39,221 nt of DNA from Paludibacteraceae bacterium (GCA_017467185.1 JAFTSS010000043.1:1-39221); one strand, 5' to 3'; shown: positions 7,807-17,435, counted from the stretch's first letter. Numbers and translations: made by a program. Notes: generated by a model not told the origin, from the sequence alone.

Positions 7807-9016
7807 ATTTTTGGAACAAGAAATCGTTATAAGGGAATCGTTTGATATGAATCTCTTTAACTCTTTCATATAATAACGCCTTCAACTCATCAATATTATC
7901 CTTCTCACGAGCCGAAACAAACACGCAATCAGCCCCCATATTCGCCATCCAAGTCTTCTTCAAATCATCAAGACTATAATTCTCTCGCTTCATTGGCGAT
8001 AGGTCATCTTCCTCTTTTGGTGTGTATGAGAAGGCATCTATTTTATTGAACACCAATATAGTTGGTTTCTTTTCTTTACACACATCGAGCAAAGTCTTAT
8101 TCACCACCTCATAGTGCTCCTCGAAGTTCGGATGCGAAATATCAAGTATATGCACCAAAAGGTCAGCCTCACGCACCTCATCGAGCGTACTCTTGAATGA
8201 CTCAATCAAGTGGTGTGGCAACTTACGAATAAACCCTACTGTGTCGGTCATCAAAAACGGAAGATTGTCGATAATCACCTTACGCACAGTAGTATCCAAC
8301 GTAGCAAACAATTTATTCTCTGCAAACACATCACTCTTCGACAAAAGGTTCATCATCGTCGATTTGCCCACATTGGTATAACCCACCAACGCCACACGCA
8401 CCATTTTACCACGATTTTGACGCTGCGTAGTCATCTGTTTATCAATAGCCACAAGGTGCTTTTTCAATAGCGATATCTTATCAAGAATTATACGACGGTC
8501 GGTCTCAATCTGCGTCTCACCCGGACCACGCATACCGATACCACCACGCTGACGCTCCAAGTGAGTCCACATACGAGTCAATCGTGGCAAAAGATATTGA
8601 TACTGAGCCAACTCCACCTGAGTCTTCGCGTATGCTGTTTGAGCACGTTTCGCAAATATATCAAGAATTAAGTTCGTACGGTCTAATATCTTTATTTGCA
8701 ATTCACGCTCAATATTGCGCAACTGCACAGGCGACAACTCGTCGTCGAATATCACCATACCCACAGGCTCATCGCTCTCTTCTCGTTCCTTAATAAATTC
8801 GCGTATCTCCATCAATTTACCCTCGCCCACAAACGTACGCGAGTTAGGATAATCCATTTTTTGAAAGAAAGTTTTCACCACATGCGCACCCGCAGTATCA
8901 GCCAAAAACGCCAACTCATCAATATACTCACGCGCCTTAGCCTCCTTCTGTTGTGGCGTAATCAACCCCACCAACACCGCATTTTCACAATAAATTTCAG
9001 TTACCTCTATTGCCAT
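7790..9016 (-). CDS. hflX: GTPase HflX
   Basis: Ribosome-associated GTPase that splits or rescues stalled 70S ribosomes under stress. 408 residues, within the family range. The N-terminal HflX domain contains TFVGEGKLMEI and VIFDDELSPVQLRNIERE, followed by the helical GPGETQIETDRR linker (about 165-176). The GTPase domain has G1 GYTNVGKSTMMN (about 212-223), G3 DTVGFIRKLPHHLIESF and G4 NKID. Gene order is recF, 83 bp, hflX, then the DUF3078 gene, which overlaps the 3' end by 17 bp. The 9017-9099 spacer consists of TTGAAAGT and CACATTTCAAATT microrepeats. Confidence 0.95.
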   Translation of the reverse strand: MAIEVTEIYCENAVLVGLITPQQKEAKAREYIDELAFLADTAGAHVVKTFFQKMDYPNSRTFVGEGKLMEIREFIKEREESDEPVGMVIFDDELSPVQLRNIERELQIKILDRTNLILDIFAKRAQTAYAKTQVELAQYQYLLPRLTRMWTHLERQRGGIGMRGPGETQIETDRRIILDKISLLKKHLVAIDKQMTTQRQNRGKMVRVALVGYTNVGKSTMMNLLSKSDVFAENKLFATLDTTVRKVIIDNLPFLMTDTVGFIRKLPHHLIESFKSTLDEVREADLLVHILDISHPNFEEHYEVVNKTLLDVCKEKKPTILVFNKIDAFSYTPKEEDDLSPMKRENYSLDDLKKTWMANMGADCVFVSAREKDNIDELKALLYERVKEIHIKRFPYNDFLFQKYDVEE

Positions 9017-9099
9017 ATTTTTAAAATTTGAAAGTTGAAAGTTGAAAGTTGAAATTAAAAGTTACATAGAAATAACTTTCACATTTCAAATTTCACATT
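9017..9099. repeat. TTGAAAGT / CATTTCAAATT microrepeat spacer
   Basis: The recF-hflX spacer has TTGAAAGTTGAAAGTTGAAA followed by CACATTTCAAATTTCACATT and more. The second half is roughly complementary to the first and could fold back on it. Similar words occur at 14166-14190 and 22722-22745. Confidence 0.65.
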
Positions 9100-10194
9100 T
9101 CAAATTAAAACTACATTTCCGTTTTCAACATTAAATATCTTCACTTCGCTATCTACCTGTGCCATCAATTGGTCTGTGTGGTTACGATTGGTGTCGGTAA
9201 TAAACACCTGCCCAAACTCGTCCGATGCCACCAAATCGACAATATTCTTCACACGCTGCGCATCCAACCTATCAAATATATCATCCAACAACAATAGTGG
9301 CATCTGTCGCGTAACCCGCTTAAGATAAACATATTGTGCCAACTTCAAAGCCACAAGATAAGTCTTATTCTGCCCTTGCGAACCAGTGCGTTTTATCGGA
9401 TAACCATCAAGCAACATCTCCAAATCGTCTTTATGCGACCCACGTGTAGTGTAGCCAATTGCATGGTCACGCACACGACATTCTGCCAACAACGGAGCCA
9501 AATCGCCTTGCTCGGAGTGCGACTTATAGTGCAACTCAACATGCTCGGCATTGCCCGCTATCGCTCCATAAAACTGCTCAAACACAGGCGTGAAACCTTC
9601 GATAAACTCCTTCCGACGAGCATAGATATACTCCGCCTCCGCAGCCATCTGCATCTCATAAATCTCCAACATTGCCACATCGAGCATATCGTCTTGTTTC
9701 AACAACGTATTTCGGCTCTGCAAAGCCTGATTATATCGCATGAGCGACATCAAATAAGGCTTATCATACTGCGAGATAACCACATCCATAAACCTGCGTC
9801 GCTCGTCGCTACCCTCATCAATCAAATATTGGTCCGATGGCGAAATCAACACTGCTGGTATCAACCCAATGTGGTCTGACATACGCTGATAGTCCTTCTT
9901 GTTGCGCTTAAATTGCTTTTTTGCTCTACGCTTCACCGCCACCGAAATCACCTCATCTTGTCCCGCCAATTCATATTCACCTTGAAGCATAAAAAACTCC
10001 TCATCGTGATGAATTAACTGAGAATCAACTGCATTCAAATGGCTCTTTGTAAACGAAAGATAATATATAGCATCCAACACATTGGTTTTACCCATGCCAT
10101 TCGACCCCAAAAAACAATTGAATTTTGGAGAAAACAGCAAATCGCACTCCCTCAGATTGCGATAATTCAAACCTGTCAGATGCTTTAGATACAT
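9100..10194 (-). CDS. recF: DNA replication and repair protein RecF
   Basis: SMC-like ATPase that loads RecA at single-strand gaps together with RecO and RecR. 364 residues, the normal length. Walker A is GSNGMGKTNVLDAIYYLSF (about 30-48). The ABC signature region is TGSQGQNKTYLVALKLAQ, and Walker B with the catalytic Asp is PLLLLDDIFDRLD (about 298-310), followed by the D-loop region and FITDTNRNH. The start at 10194 overlaps the end of the upstream DUF4954 gene by 10 bp, so the two are likely co-transcribed and coupled. All key residues are present. Confidence 0.95.
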   Translation of the reverse strand: MYLKHLTGLNYRNLRECDLLFSPKFNCFLGSNGMGKTNVLDAIYYLSFTKSHLNAVDSQLIHHDEEFFMLQGEYELAGQDEVISVAVKRRAKKQFKRNKKDYQRMSDHIGLIPAVLISPSDQYLIDEGSDERRRFMDVVISQYDKPYLMSLMRYNQALQSRNTLLKQDDMLDVAMLEIYEMQMAAEAEYIYARRKEFIEGFTPVFEQFYGAIAGNAEHVELHYKSHSEQGDLAPLLAECRVRDHAIGYTTRGSHKDDLEMLLDGYPIKRTGSQGQNKTYLVALKLAQYVYLKRVTRQMPLLLLDDIFDRLDAQRVKNIVDLVASDEFGQVFITDTNRNHTDQLMAQVDSEVKIFNVENGNVVLI

Positions 10195-12170
10195 ATATTT
10201 TTCAACAATTCTATCGTGTCGTTACCCAATTTTGTCTTACGCTCAATATGTTGCAAACACTCTTTGACAAACGGATTCTCCTCGAAACTACCACGTACTG
10301 ATTCAAAATCACGTTTTTTTATCGATTCATCGCCATCCACACCAAAACCTGTTTTTGAATTAAGGTCAAACTCTTTCTTCGCATCATTATAAAGCAACTT
10401 ATCAAGCGAAACAACTGCCTTTTTCCATGCCTCTATCACACCTATTAAGTCTTCTATATCAACTTCATCGATAGTTTTACCCCAATGATGCAACAATTTA
10501 TCATACGCCCACACCCATTCATATTCATAATAATTACGATGCATCTCAACAAAGCGTTGCTCTATATCACTTAAAACCAATTTTCCATCAATAATATCAC
10601 TCACCAATCCATCAATTTCACTCTGAGGTGCAATAAGTCCCGACAAATCAAGCCACTCGCCTTGACCTATTTCGTATGTTGGCACAAGCCTATCACGCAA
10701 CTCCTTTGTCGTTTTTATAGGCTCTTTTCCTATACGCGAAATAAGCGAATTACCCAAAAACTTAGTAATTGCCATTTCATACAACTCAACCCCACGCACT
10801 AAACTCGTATTCTTTATTTTACAATTCTGATACGAATAAACCTCATTATTTGCCCCAGCCATTTGCTGTATACCCTTGAGCAAAGTTACAGCCCGATACA
10901 TTTTCTGTATTGTATAGGGACTCAATAAATTAAAGTTTATTTGGTCTATCTTATTTTGGTCTTTCCTATTATCACGTTTAGGCCATTTCTGAGCATCACG
11001 CACAGTACCAACCGAACGCAAATTTACTCCAGGCACAAGATAACTCTCCGTCGCATTCTCTATCAAATAAGAGAATGGCAATTCGCTTGTGTCTGAATGT
11101 TTTGTATGACGACCCATAACCAACGTAAAAGCACCTATACGCGCTGGCCACAACAGATACGAGTCACTTGTTGTTTTCGAACCACGCTCTGCCATACCCT
11201 GATGTATAGGACCTAACTTATACATGTGATTACTTTGGTTTGAACCTGAACCTGCATTCAAAAACGAATACATACCAGCAATCAAAAGACTTGATTTATG
11301 GTGCGACACTGTATATGGTCCTGCAAAAATAGCGGTTGCCTCGCCATGAAATCCCTGACAGTTAGAGAAAAACAACGAATCTAATGCCGAATAATGTTTG
11401 CCCATCACTGTGCCTTGCCCCACAAAACAACGACTCACCAAAGTAGAATCGGTAATATCGACCCCCGAACATAGCACAAAATCATTACATTTCACGCCCG
11501 AACCTATATGCACCGGCGCATATTGATTTGAATTTATCGTACCATTCTTCAATTTCGATACCCCCCCCAAGGTTGCATATTCGCCAATACGCACATTTTT
11601 GATTGTGCCACAATTCACAATACGCACATTATTGCCGATACGTCCGATTTCACTCTTCTGCTTTTCTACATATTCATCTATCAATCGCTCTAATACCTCT
11701 ATCAACTTTTTATCGTGACGATACAATGTCAATATATATGCCAAATGTGCCGAAAGGTGGTCATAAATAGGCACTTCACGCCCGCCATATTCATTCATCA
11801 CAGGTACTCGCACTCCATTACCAAACGCTGTTTCGCCATCTACAACTATCAGATTGGTATTCTCAATAAACACATCATTGCCAATTTCATAATTGGCTAT
11901 ATAGTTATGTATTCTATCAATATAACAATCATTACCAACTGTAACATTATGCAATCGAGCATAATATATACCCGAATGCACTTCAAACCCACCAGGTTGC
12001 ACAAACATACGCTCAAAACGGCCTAAACGTACTTTCCCCGAGAAAGCCACATTTTGCACATACTCCGCCACAAAATTTTCAACCACTTCAATCGCACTCC
12101 AATTCGTAGCCGTACACCCTTGGCGTTGCAATTGCTCTCGTTCTTCTATTGTTAAATGTCTATATTTCAT
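10185..12170 (-). CDS. DUF4954 family protein (left-handed beta-helix, nucleotidyl/acyl-transferase-like)
   Basis: 661 residues beginning MKYRHLTIEEREQLQRQGC, the typical opening of the Bacteroidales DUF4954 family. Residues about 65-350 have hexapeptide-type spacing (VGNDCYIDRI, IGNDVFIENT, IGNNVRIVNC, VRIGEYATLGG, IGSGVKCNDFVLCSGV, SRCFVGQGTVMG), so a left-handed parallel beta-helix is expected, as in sugar-nucleotide acyltransferases. The C-terminal ~250 residues are mainly helical. The reaction is unknown. No signal peptide, so it is cytosolic. It overlaps recF. Upstream (12171-12436) I see no TAnnTTTG box but do see repeat words. Confidence 0.85.
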   Translation of the reverse strand: MKYRHLTIEEREQLQRQGCTATNWSAIEVVENFVAEYVQNVAFSGKVRLGRFERMFVQPGGFEVHSGIYYARLHNVTVGNDCYIDRIHNYIANYEIGNDVFIENTNLIVVDGETAFGNGVRVPVMNEYGGREVPIYDHLSAHLAYILTLYRHDKKLIEVLERLIDEYVEKQKSEIGRIGNNVRIVNCGTIKNVRIGEYATLGGVSKLKNGTINSNQYAPVHIGSGVKCNDFVLCSGVDITDSTLVSRCFVGQGTVMGKHYSALDSLFFSNCQGFHGEATAIFAGPYTVSHHKSSLLIAGMYSFLNAGSGSNQSNHMYKLGPIHQGMAERGSKTTSDSYLLWPARIGAFTLVMGRHTKHSDTSELPFSYLIENATESYLVPGVNLRSVGTVRDAQKWPKRDNRKDQNKIDQINFNLLSPYTIQKMYRAVTLLKGIQQMAGANNEVYSYQNCKIKNTSLVRGVELYEMAITKFLGNSLISRIGKEPIKTTKELRDRLVPTYEIGQGEWLDLSGLIAPQSEIDGLVSDIIDGKLVLSDIEQRFVEMHRNYYEYEWVWAYDKLLHHWGKTIDEVDIEDLIGVIEAWKKAVVSLDKLLYNDAKKEFDLNSKTGFGVDGDESIKKRDFESVRGSFEENPFVKECLQHIERKTKLGNDTIELLKNICI

Positions 12171-12322
12171 AAAAATTCCATAAATAATTTACTTTTCATC
12201 CAAATTAACATAAATCTATTTGTGTCAATTTGTGTAATTTGTGGGAGAACATTTTTTTGTTTTTATATCATTCGGTCTAAGAACAAAAAATCCCATTCTT
12301 CTGTCTTCCTATCTTAAAATCT

Positions 12323-12407
12323 GTCATTCTTCCGTCAAGATATGCCATAGGCATAACGAGACGTCTGTAAAAAAAAGAAATTTGTCCTTATTGTCATTCT
12401 GTCTAAA
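12323..12407 (+). repeat. GTCATTCTTCCG... ~85-bp dispersed element, copy 1
   Basis: Begins GTCATTCTTCCGTCAAGA, carries the hairpin TATGCC-ATA-GGCATA, and ends TGTCATTCTGTCTAAAAA. The copy at 18079-18158 is nearly the same, with loop GCA in place of ATA. Both lie between genes, here between hisS and the DUF4954 gene. Confidence 0.7.
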
Positions 12408-12436
12408 AAGGAATCATGCCCTCCTGTCACAAAAAA

Positions 12437-13795
12437 TCACCCAAGAATCAACGTAATCACCTCTTCGACACTCAACAACTGTTGTTCGCCCGAAGCCATA
12501 TTCTTCAACATCACTTTACCTGCCTCGATTTCAGAATCACCCACAATCGCTACGTATGGTATTTGATTGTTATCGGCGTATGTCATCTGTTTTTTCATCT
12601 TCGCTACTTCAGGATAAATCTCAGCTGCAATACCTGCTCGACGCACTTGACGCACCAACGGACGAGAATAGTCCAACCCCTTCTGGTCGAATGCCAAGAA
12701 TATCACTTGTGTACCCGAAGTTGCCTCTTTAGGGAATTTATCAAGCATTGTCAACACGTCATAGATACGATCGGCACCAAACGAGAAGCCCACGCCCGAC
12801 ACACCTGGCAAACCGAAAATACCAGTCAAGTTATCGTAACGGCCACCGCCCGAAATCGAACCCATCTCTACACCTAAAGCCTTAACTTCCAATATTGCAC
12901 CTGTATAATAATTCAATCCACGAGCCAAAGTCAAATCCAATTCTACCTTGCATTTCACGTCGCTTTCAGCCACATATCTAAGCACCTCTTCCAACTCATC
13001 AAGACCCTTTTGTGCAGTAGCACTCTCTGCCAACACTCCGCGCAATGTAGCCACTTTCTCATCGTTTGTACCTTCAAGCAAAAGCACTGGTTTCAACTTC
13101 TCAACCGCTTCAACAGGAATACCTTTCTCAATCATCTCCTCGTTCACTTTGTCGAGACCTATTTTGTCCATCTTGTCAATAGCCACAGTAATGTCGATAA
13201 TGCGGTCAGCCTCGCCAATCCATTCAGCAATACCAGCCAACACCTTGCGGTTATTCAATTTAACAACCACATCAATACCGAATTTTTGAAATGCTTGATC
13301 AATCATCTCAATCATCTCTGCCTCATACACAAGCGAGTCAGAACCCACCACATCGGCATCGCATTGGAAAAACTCGCGATAACGACCTTTTTGTGGACGG
13401 TCAGCACGCCACACAGGTTGTATCTGAAAACGTTTGAATGGAAAAGTAATCTCATCGCGGTGTTGCACCACATAGCGCGCAAAAGGCACAGTCAAATCAT
13501 AGCGCAAACCCTTCTCACTCACCTTATTAGTAAGCTTAATACTATTTTTAGCCAACAACTCTTCGTCCGACAATTTCGCTGCCCAATCGCCCGAATTCAA
13601 CACCTTGAACAACAATTTATCGCCCTCTTCGCCATATTTACCCATCAAAGTCGAAAGGTTCTCCATCGACGGAGTCTCAATCTGTTTGAAGCCATAATTA
13701 GCAAATACCGAACGAATTGTATTAAAAATATAATTACGTTTCGCCATCTCAACAGGCGAAAAATCACGCGTTCCTTTTGGAATTGAAGGTTTCAT
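12437..13795 (-). CDS. hisS: Histidine--tRNA ligase
   Basis: Class II aminoacyl-tRNA synthetase that charges tRNA-His. 452 residues. The N-terminus is [13 protein letters not shown]. Motif 2 lies in [29 protein letters not shown]. The histidine-binding motif is [16 protein letters not shown] (HisA region), and motif 3 is [33 protein letters not shown]. The C-terminal anticodon-binding domain covers about 360-452. It starts 17 bp after waaA ends on the same strand, so it is probably transcribed with waaA. No clear terminator was seen after it. Confidence 0.97.
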   Translation of the reverse strand: MKPSIPKGTRDFSPVEMAKRNYIFNTIRSVFANYGFKQIETPSMENLSTLMGKYGEEGDKLLFKVLNSGDWAAKLSDEELLAKNSIKLTNKVSEKGLRYDLTVPFARYVVQHRDEITFPFKRFQIQPVWRADRPQKGRYREFFQCDADVVGSDSLVYEAEMIEMIDQAFQKFGIDVVVKLNNRKVLAGIAEWIGEADRIIDITVAIDKMDKIGLDKVNEEMIEKGIPVEAVEKLKPVLLLEGTNDEKVATLRGVLAESATAQKGLDELEEVLRYVAESDVKCKVELDLTLARGLNYYTGAILEVKALGVEMGSISGGGRYDNLTGIFGLPGVSGVGFSFGADRIYDVLTMLDKFPKEATSGTQVIFLAFDQKGLDYSRPLVRQVRRAGIAAEIYPEVAKMKKQMTYADNNQIPYVAIVGDSEIEAGKVMLKNMASGEQQLLSVEEVITLILG

Positions 13796-13812
13796 ATCTT
13801 AATTATTAATGA

Positions 13813-15285
13813 TTAGTTACTAAAAATGTTATTATAAATCAAATTTGTGGCTCCTATGTTCTTTGCAACATATTCTTTTGAAGCTGTCGACGCCACCTCA
13901 TTCTTCTCAAAAAACTCATCCAATGCTCGAGCACACTCTTCATAATTCGCTATCGACTGCCCTGCTCCACATCCAATCAACTCTTTAGCCTCTTGGAATT
14001 TATGGTAGTTCGGACCAAACACCACCGGCATACCCCATGCCGCTGCCTCAAGAGTATTGTGTATTCCCACACCAAAACCACCGCCAATATACGCCACCTG
14101 TCCGTACTGATACACACTCGACAACACCCCTATCGTATTCACCACCAACACATCAAGAGAGTTGAGAGTTGAAAGTTGAAAGTTGAGAGTTATGTTTGCC
14201 TCACATATCTTATTGTCCCCCTGTTTTAGGGGGACGAGCGAAGCGGAGGGGGTTAAAGCCTGTTGACCGTTGACTGTTGACTGTTGACTACCGTCTGTAA
14301 TCTCCTTTTGTATATCTGTGTACAACGCATATTTACAAGTCAACTTCCCCGTCAACTCCTTAATTCTCTCCTCTCTAACCTCATGCGGAGCAATAATCAT
14401 CTTCATCCGTCCAGCTCGCTCATTTATATATCTTGCCAACAAATCCTCATCCGGTCCCCACGAACTACCCACCACCAACACTGGCAATTGAGCTCTATCC
14501 GCCATCTGCAATCTGTAATCCATCTCGTGTCTCGTGTCTCGTGTCTCGTGTCTCATCTGATTGTGCATTTTTCGCTGAAACTCAAGACCATTGGTTGTGC
14601 ATTGTGCATTGACAAACCTCTCCACAATCTCCAATTTCTTCGCCGCCGCCGCAATATCTGCCACCCTATCAAATCGCGTATCACCAGCCACTATCACATT
14701 CTCCACGCCAATCCCTTTCAACAACTCCTTCGACTCCTCATTCTGCACAAACATCATCTTAAAAGCCTTTAACCCTTCACGAAATATACCGCCATACCAT
14801 TTGAAAAACACCTGATTTTCACGGAATATAGCCGAAATAATATATGTATCAACACCCCTAACTCGCAACTCACGCAAATAATTTAACCAAAACTCATACT
14901 TCACAAACACCACCTTCTCTGGCTTCACCAATTCCACAAACCTTTTCGCATTGCGCGCCGTATCCAAAGGCAAATAAGCAATCACATCCGCCCCTGCATA
15001 ATTCTTCCTCACCTCATATCCCGATGGCGAGAAAAAAGTCAATAATATCTTATACTCAGGATTCTCTCTTTTCAACTTCTCAATCAACGGACGCCCTTGT
15101 TCAAATTCACCCAACGACGCAGCATGCACCCACACAACTCTATCCCCTTCTCGCAATCCGCTCTCTATCTTTGCATACGCATCCTTCTCGCCTTGCCACA
15201 TCAATTTCACCTTCGGATTGAAAATTGCGACAACACGAACTGCCAAAGCATAAAACCAAATTGCTATATTATACAAACTTCTCAT
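13813..15285 (-). CDS. waaA: 3-deoxy-D-manno-octulosonic acid (Kdo) transferase, with two repeat-derived insertions
   Basis: Inner-membrane glycosyltransferase that adds Kdo from CMP-Kdo to lipid A precursor. The N-terminal hydrophobic helix (about 4-22) is the membrane anchor; WVHAASLGEFEQGRP contains the catalytic glutamate region. The C-terminal half has VVNTIGVLSSVYQYGQVAYIGGGFGVGIHNTLEAAAWGMPVVFGPNYHKF (the conserved CMP-Kdo site; key elements GGGFG, HN and E). At 490 residues it is about 70-80 longer than usual. The excess sits in two stretches, about residues 226-262 and 326-377, encoded by microrepeats (CTCGTGT, TTGTGCA, GTTGACT, GAGAGTTGA) and by a C-rich hairpin element. Both keep the frame and avoid conserved motifs. 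A promoter-like box is at 15345-15352. Confidence 0.93.
   Translation of the reverse strand: MRSLYNIAIWFYALAVRVVAIFNPKVKLMWQGEKDAYAKIESGLREGDRVVWVHAASLGEFEQGRPLIEKLKRENPEYKILLTFFSPSGYEVRKNYAGADVIAYLPLDTARNAKRFVELVKPEKVVFVKYEFWLNYLRELRVRGVDTYIISAIFRENQVFFKWYGGIFREGLKAFKMMFVQNEESKELLKGIGVENVIVAGDTRFDRVADIAAAAKKLEIVERFVNAQCTTNGLEFQRKMHNQMRHETRDTRHEMDYRLQMADRAQLPVLVVGSSWGPDEDLLARYINERAGRMKMIIAPHEVREERIKELTGKLTCKYALYTDIQKEITDGSQQSTVNGQQALTPSASLVPLKQGDNKICEANITLNFQLSTLNSLDVLVVNTIGVLSSVYQYGQVAYIGGGFGVGIHNTLEAAAWGMPVVFGPNYHKFQEAKELIGCGAGQSIANYEECARALDEFFEKNEVASTASKEYVAKNIGATNLIYNNIFSN
14150..14292. repeat. Repeat cluster inside waaA (microrepeats and C-rich hairpin element)
   Basis: From left: GAGTTGAGAGTTGAAAGTT-type units, the C-rich element GTCCCCCTGTTTTAGGGGGA at 14215-14234 with its GCGGAGGGGGTTAA tail to about 14256, and GTTGACTGTTGACT units to 14292. 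All of these also occur between genes in this window. Read on the minus strand they encode about 50 extra residues in frame within WaaA. Confidence 0.8.
14520..14612. repeat. CTCGTGT / TGTGCAT microrepeats inside waaA
   Basis: Four consecutive TCTCGTG units (14524-14555), then TTGTGCATT phrases at 14561 and 14595-14610. They encode the unusual residues about 226-255 of WaaA (HETRDTRHE and similar). The block is in frame and absent from normal WaaA proteins as I know them. Confidence 0.7.
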
Positions 15286-15344
15286 TGAATATCAAATAAA
15301 TAACAACACACCATCCCACAATAACCACAACCTACAAATTTATA

Positions 15345-15352
15345 AAAAAATA
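15345..15352 (-). promoter_or_regulatory. Promoter -7 box for waaA-hisS
   Basis: On the minus strand this reads TAAATTTG, which fits the Bacteroidota TAnnTTTG -7 box. It lies 60 bp before the waaA start. A weaker match than the TAACTTTG boxes elsewhere in the window. Confidence 0.45.
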
Positions 15353-15377
15353 TTCATATACGCAATAGGCAGAAAAA

Positions 15378-15410
15378 AATCCCAATAATGATTCGCATCA
15401 CTATTGGGAA
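15378..15410 (-). terminator. Terminator of the ADP-ribosylhydrolase operon
   Basis: CCCAATA...TATTGGG stem (15381-15408) around an ATGATTCGCAT region. On the minus strand it is followed by a T-run (the A-run at 15373-15379). It sits 12 bp after the stop of the gene at 15422-16639. Confidence 0.75.
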
Positions 15411-15421
15411 TATAAAAAATC

Positions 15422-16639
15422 TTACTCGTCCCACTTCAAAACCATCCAGAAATTACGCGGCAAAAAAACATTCTCCAAATCCACACACTTAGCAAACAAC
15501 GGAGCAATATCCTCATCTCTGAATCCTGCAATGCCACACCCAACTCGTGTTACCAAAAACCTCAACTCTGGGTGTGCCTTTGCATATTTTACAAACTCAT
15601 CCACATATGGTTTTATGGTATCCACCCCACCATGCATTGTCGGGATAGCATACGTCTGACCAGTACGCCCTACACCAACGCCCCATTCAGCGCCAAACTT
15701 ATCCATCGCGGCACGAGCCGCACCTCCACTATGAAAACCATGCAAATTACTACCGAACACAAATATTTCATCTTCATCCAATTCTACAATAAAGTCCGAC
15801 GAAATGCGAGGAAAATCTTCTCCTTCAAAACTTAAAAAATATGGTGCTGTTTTGGCAAAATTACAAACAACATTTCTCAAATCTTCATCCAATTTTCCCC
15901 ACACACCTTTCACCATCCAACTTGGTATTTCGCGATAATACGCCTCTGCAATTGCGCCTGTAATGCAAGCCAACGTATCGCTATCGCCACCTAACGACAC
16001 CGCCGTACGTATAGCATCCTCAAAATCCGTACTCTCCAAAAATGCAATAATTGCCTCTGGCACCGTAGCTTGACATGTTGCGTTAAACTTATATACAGGT
16101 CGTATTTCATCGCATGTACGCGACAAATCATAACCATATTTCTGCTCAACATACGCCTTAATTTGCTCTTTTGTTGCCCCTGTGCGAGCCATAAATATTG
16201 CCGCCGCTGTAGCTTGTGCCCCTTTAATTCCTTCAGGATGATTATGCGTAATCTCAGCCGAACGCTTAGCCCACTCCTCTGTCTCTTCCAATGTGTCAAA
16301 CATCCAACCCACTGCGCTAACCCGCATTGCCGACCCATTACCAAACGAATTGTAAGGTACTCGTTTCCCTCCATGACCAAAAGCACGTGGTTTAAACAGC
16401 CAACAGTAAAACCCACCACCATATCCAATCCTCGGATATTGTTCACCCCAACGCACCATCGTATCTTCCAATTTCGCCATCGACCTATCGGTCAACATCA
16501 GCCACTCAGCCACCGCCACTGTCATCACCGTATCATCAGTAAAACCCATACCATCGGTATAAATATCAAACTCTTTCGATCTGTGATTATTAAATTCATA
16601 AATAGAACCCACAACATCTCCAATAATTGCTCCTAACAT
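15422..16639 (-). CDS. ADP-ribosylglycohydrolase fused to a macro-like C-terminal domain
   Basis: 405 residues in two parts. Residues about 1-265 are a DraG/ARH-type ADP-ribosylhydrolase: GAIIGDVVGSIYE at the start, the metal-binding TDDTVMTVA (about 34-42), HNHPEGIKGAQATAAAI, and the C-terminal metal motif GGDSDTLACITGAIAEA. This fold removes ADP-ribose from proteins or small molecules using two Mg ions, and its ligands are intact. Residues about 285-405 form a second domain, FVFGSNLHGFHSGGAARAA...YAIPTMHGG...FLVTRVGCGIAGFRDEDIAPLF, which resembles small phage/bacterial macro-like ADP-ribose-binding proteins. The gene lies 40 bp after the Nudix-type regulator, so they form an operon. Joint job by inference: release and sensing of ADP-ribose. 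It is cytosolic, with no signal peptide. Confidence 0.88.
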   Translation of the reverse strand: MLGAIIGDVVGSIYEFNNHRSKEFDIYTDGMGFTDDTVMTVAVAEWLMLTDRSMAKLEDTMVRWGEQYPRIGYGGGFYCWLFKPRAFGHGGKRVPYNSFGNGSAMRVSAVGWMFDTLEETEEWAKRSAEITHNHPEGIKGAQATAAAIFMARTGATKEQIKAYVEQKYGYDLSRTCDEIRPVYKFNATCQATVPEAIIAFLESTDFEDAIRTAVSLGGDSDTLACITGAIAEAYYREIPSWMVKGVWGKLDEDLRNVVCNFAKTAPYFLSFEGEDFPRISSDFIVELDEDEIFVFGSNLHGFHSGGAARAAMDKFGAEWGVGVGRTGQTYAIPTMHGGVDTIKPYVDEFVKYAKAHPELRFLVTRVGCGIAGFRDEDIAPLFAKCVDLENVFLPRNFWMVLKWDE

Positions 16640-16679
16640 AACAATAAAAATTTAAAAGTTAAACATATCCAACAAATAC

Positions 16680-17396
16680 TTAAAACTCCAATCGCATTGA
16701 CCCATCTCGTTTCATTGCGTCATACTGATCCTTATTAAACACATACAACATGCCTGCGCGATGTTTTGCCGCTTCATCTTTTTCGCCTGTATCAACCAAA
16801 ATACCAGTCGATAACATCTTTTTCTGAAAGTTTCTTCGATCGAATCTAATATCTAAAATCGATTCATACAATCGTTGCAACTGTGGAATTGAAAATCGTT
16901 CTGGTAACAACTCAAACCCTATCGGACGAAAGTGTAAATCCTCACGCAATCGCTGCACTGCCACACGCAATATGCGGTCGTGGTCAAAAGCCAATCGAGG
17001 CACATCCTTAATCCTAAACCATCGCGCATCGGCAGCATCATCGCCACCTTTCACCTCTGTCATTCTCACCAACGCATAGAATGCCGTAGTTATCACACGC
17101 CCACGAGGGTCACGCTCCACATCCGAGAATACTCCCAACTGCTCCATGTACCCCGACTCCAATCCTGTCTCCTCTCGCAACTCCCTTTGAGCACACTCCT
17201 CTATCGTTTCATCCATTTTCAAAAATCCACCCGGAAAAGCCCAACACCCTTTGTATGGTTCAACACCACGTTCCACAAGCAACACCTGCAAATCCTGCCC
17301 ATCAAACCCAAAGATCACAGCATCAGCCGTCATTGCCGCACGCGGATACTCATAACTATACAATCCATCCACCGTTTTTTCCCAATCTTCTTTCAT
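16680..17396 (-). CDS. Nudix-domain transcriptional regulator (NrtR/AraR type)
   Basis: 238 residues from the ATG at 17396; an in-frame TTG at 17438 would lie inside the promoter and is rejected. The N-terminal Nudix domain has a complete Nudix box (G-x5-E-x7-RE-x2-EE-x-G) at about residues 62-84. The C-terminal ~80 residues (FSIPQLQRLYESILDIRFDRRNFQKKML) are the winged-helix domain found in the NrtR family. NrtR proteins sense ADP-ribose or related nucleotides and repress NAD genes; Bacteroidetes relatives such as AraR sense arabinose. The intact Nudix box leaves catalysis possible. Two matching palindromes bracket the promoter, which suggests autoregulation, and the next gene is an ADP-ribosylhydrolase, which favours an ADP-ribose ligand. 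Confidence 0.88.
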   Translation of the reverse strand: MKEDWEKTVDGLYSYEYPRAAMTADAVIFGFDGQDLQVLLVERGVEPYKGCWAFPGGFLKMDETIEECAQRELREETGLESGYMEQLGVFSDVERDPRGRVITTAFYALVRMTEVKGGDDAADARWFRIKDVPRLAFDHDRILRVAVQRLREDLHFRPIGFELLPERFSIPQLQRLYESILDIRFDRRNFQKKMLSTGILVDTGEKDEAAKHRAGMLYVFNKDQYDAMKRDGSMRLEF

Positions 17397-17416
17397 AATA
17401 TAATAATCGTATATTT

Positions 17417-17431
17417 GTGTAACTTTTACAC
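17417..17431. promoter_or_regulatory. Palindromic operator candidate 1 (GTGTA-N5-TACAC)
   Basis: GTGTAACTTTTACAC, a perfect palindrome apart from its centre. It lies 5 bases downstream of the -7 box (17436-17443), about at the expected transcription start of the Nudix-regulator gene. Matches the second palindrome at 17472-17490. Confidence 0.65.
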
Positions 17432-17435
17432 GATA

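Noticed and set aside
7807-7869. Longer start for the DUF3078 protein
   Set aside because: It would overlap hflX by 80 bp and put 21 residues before an otherwise good signal peptide.
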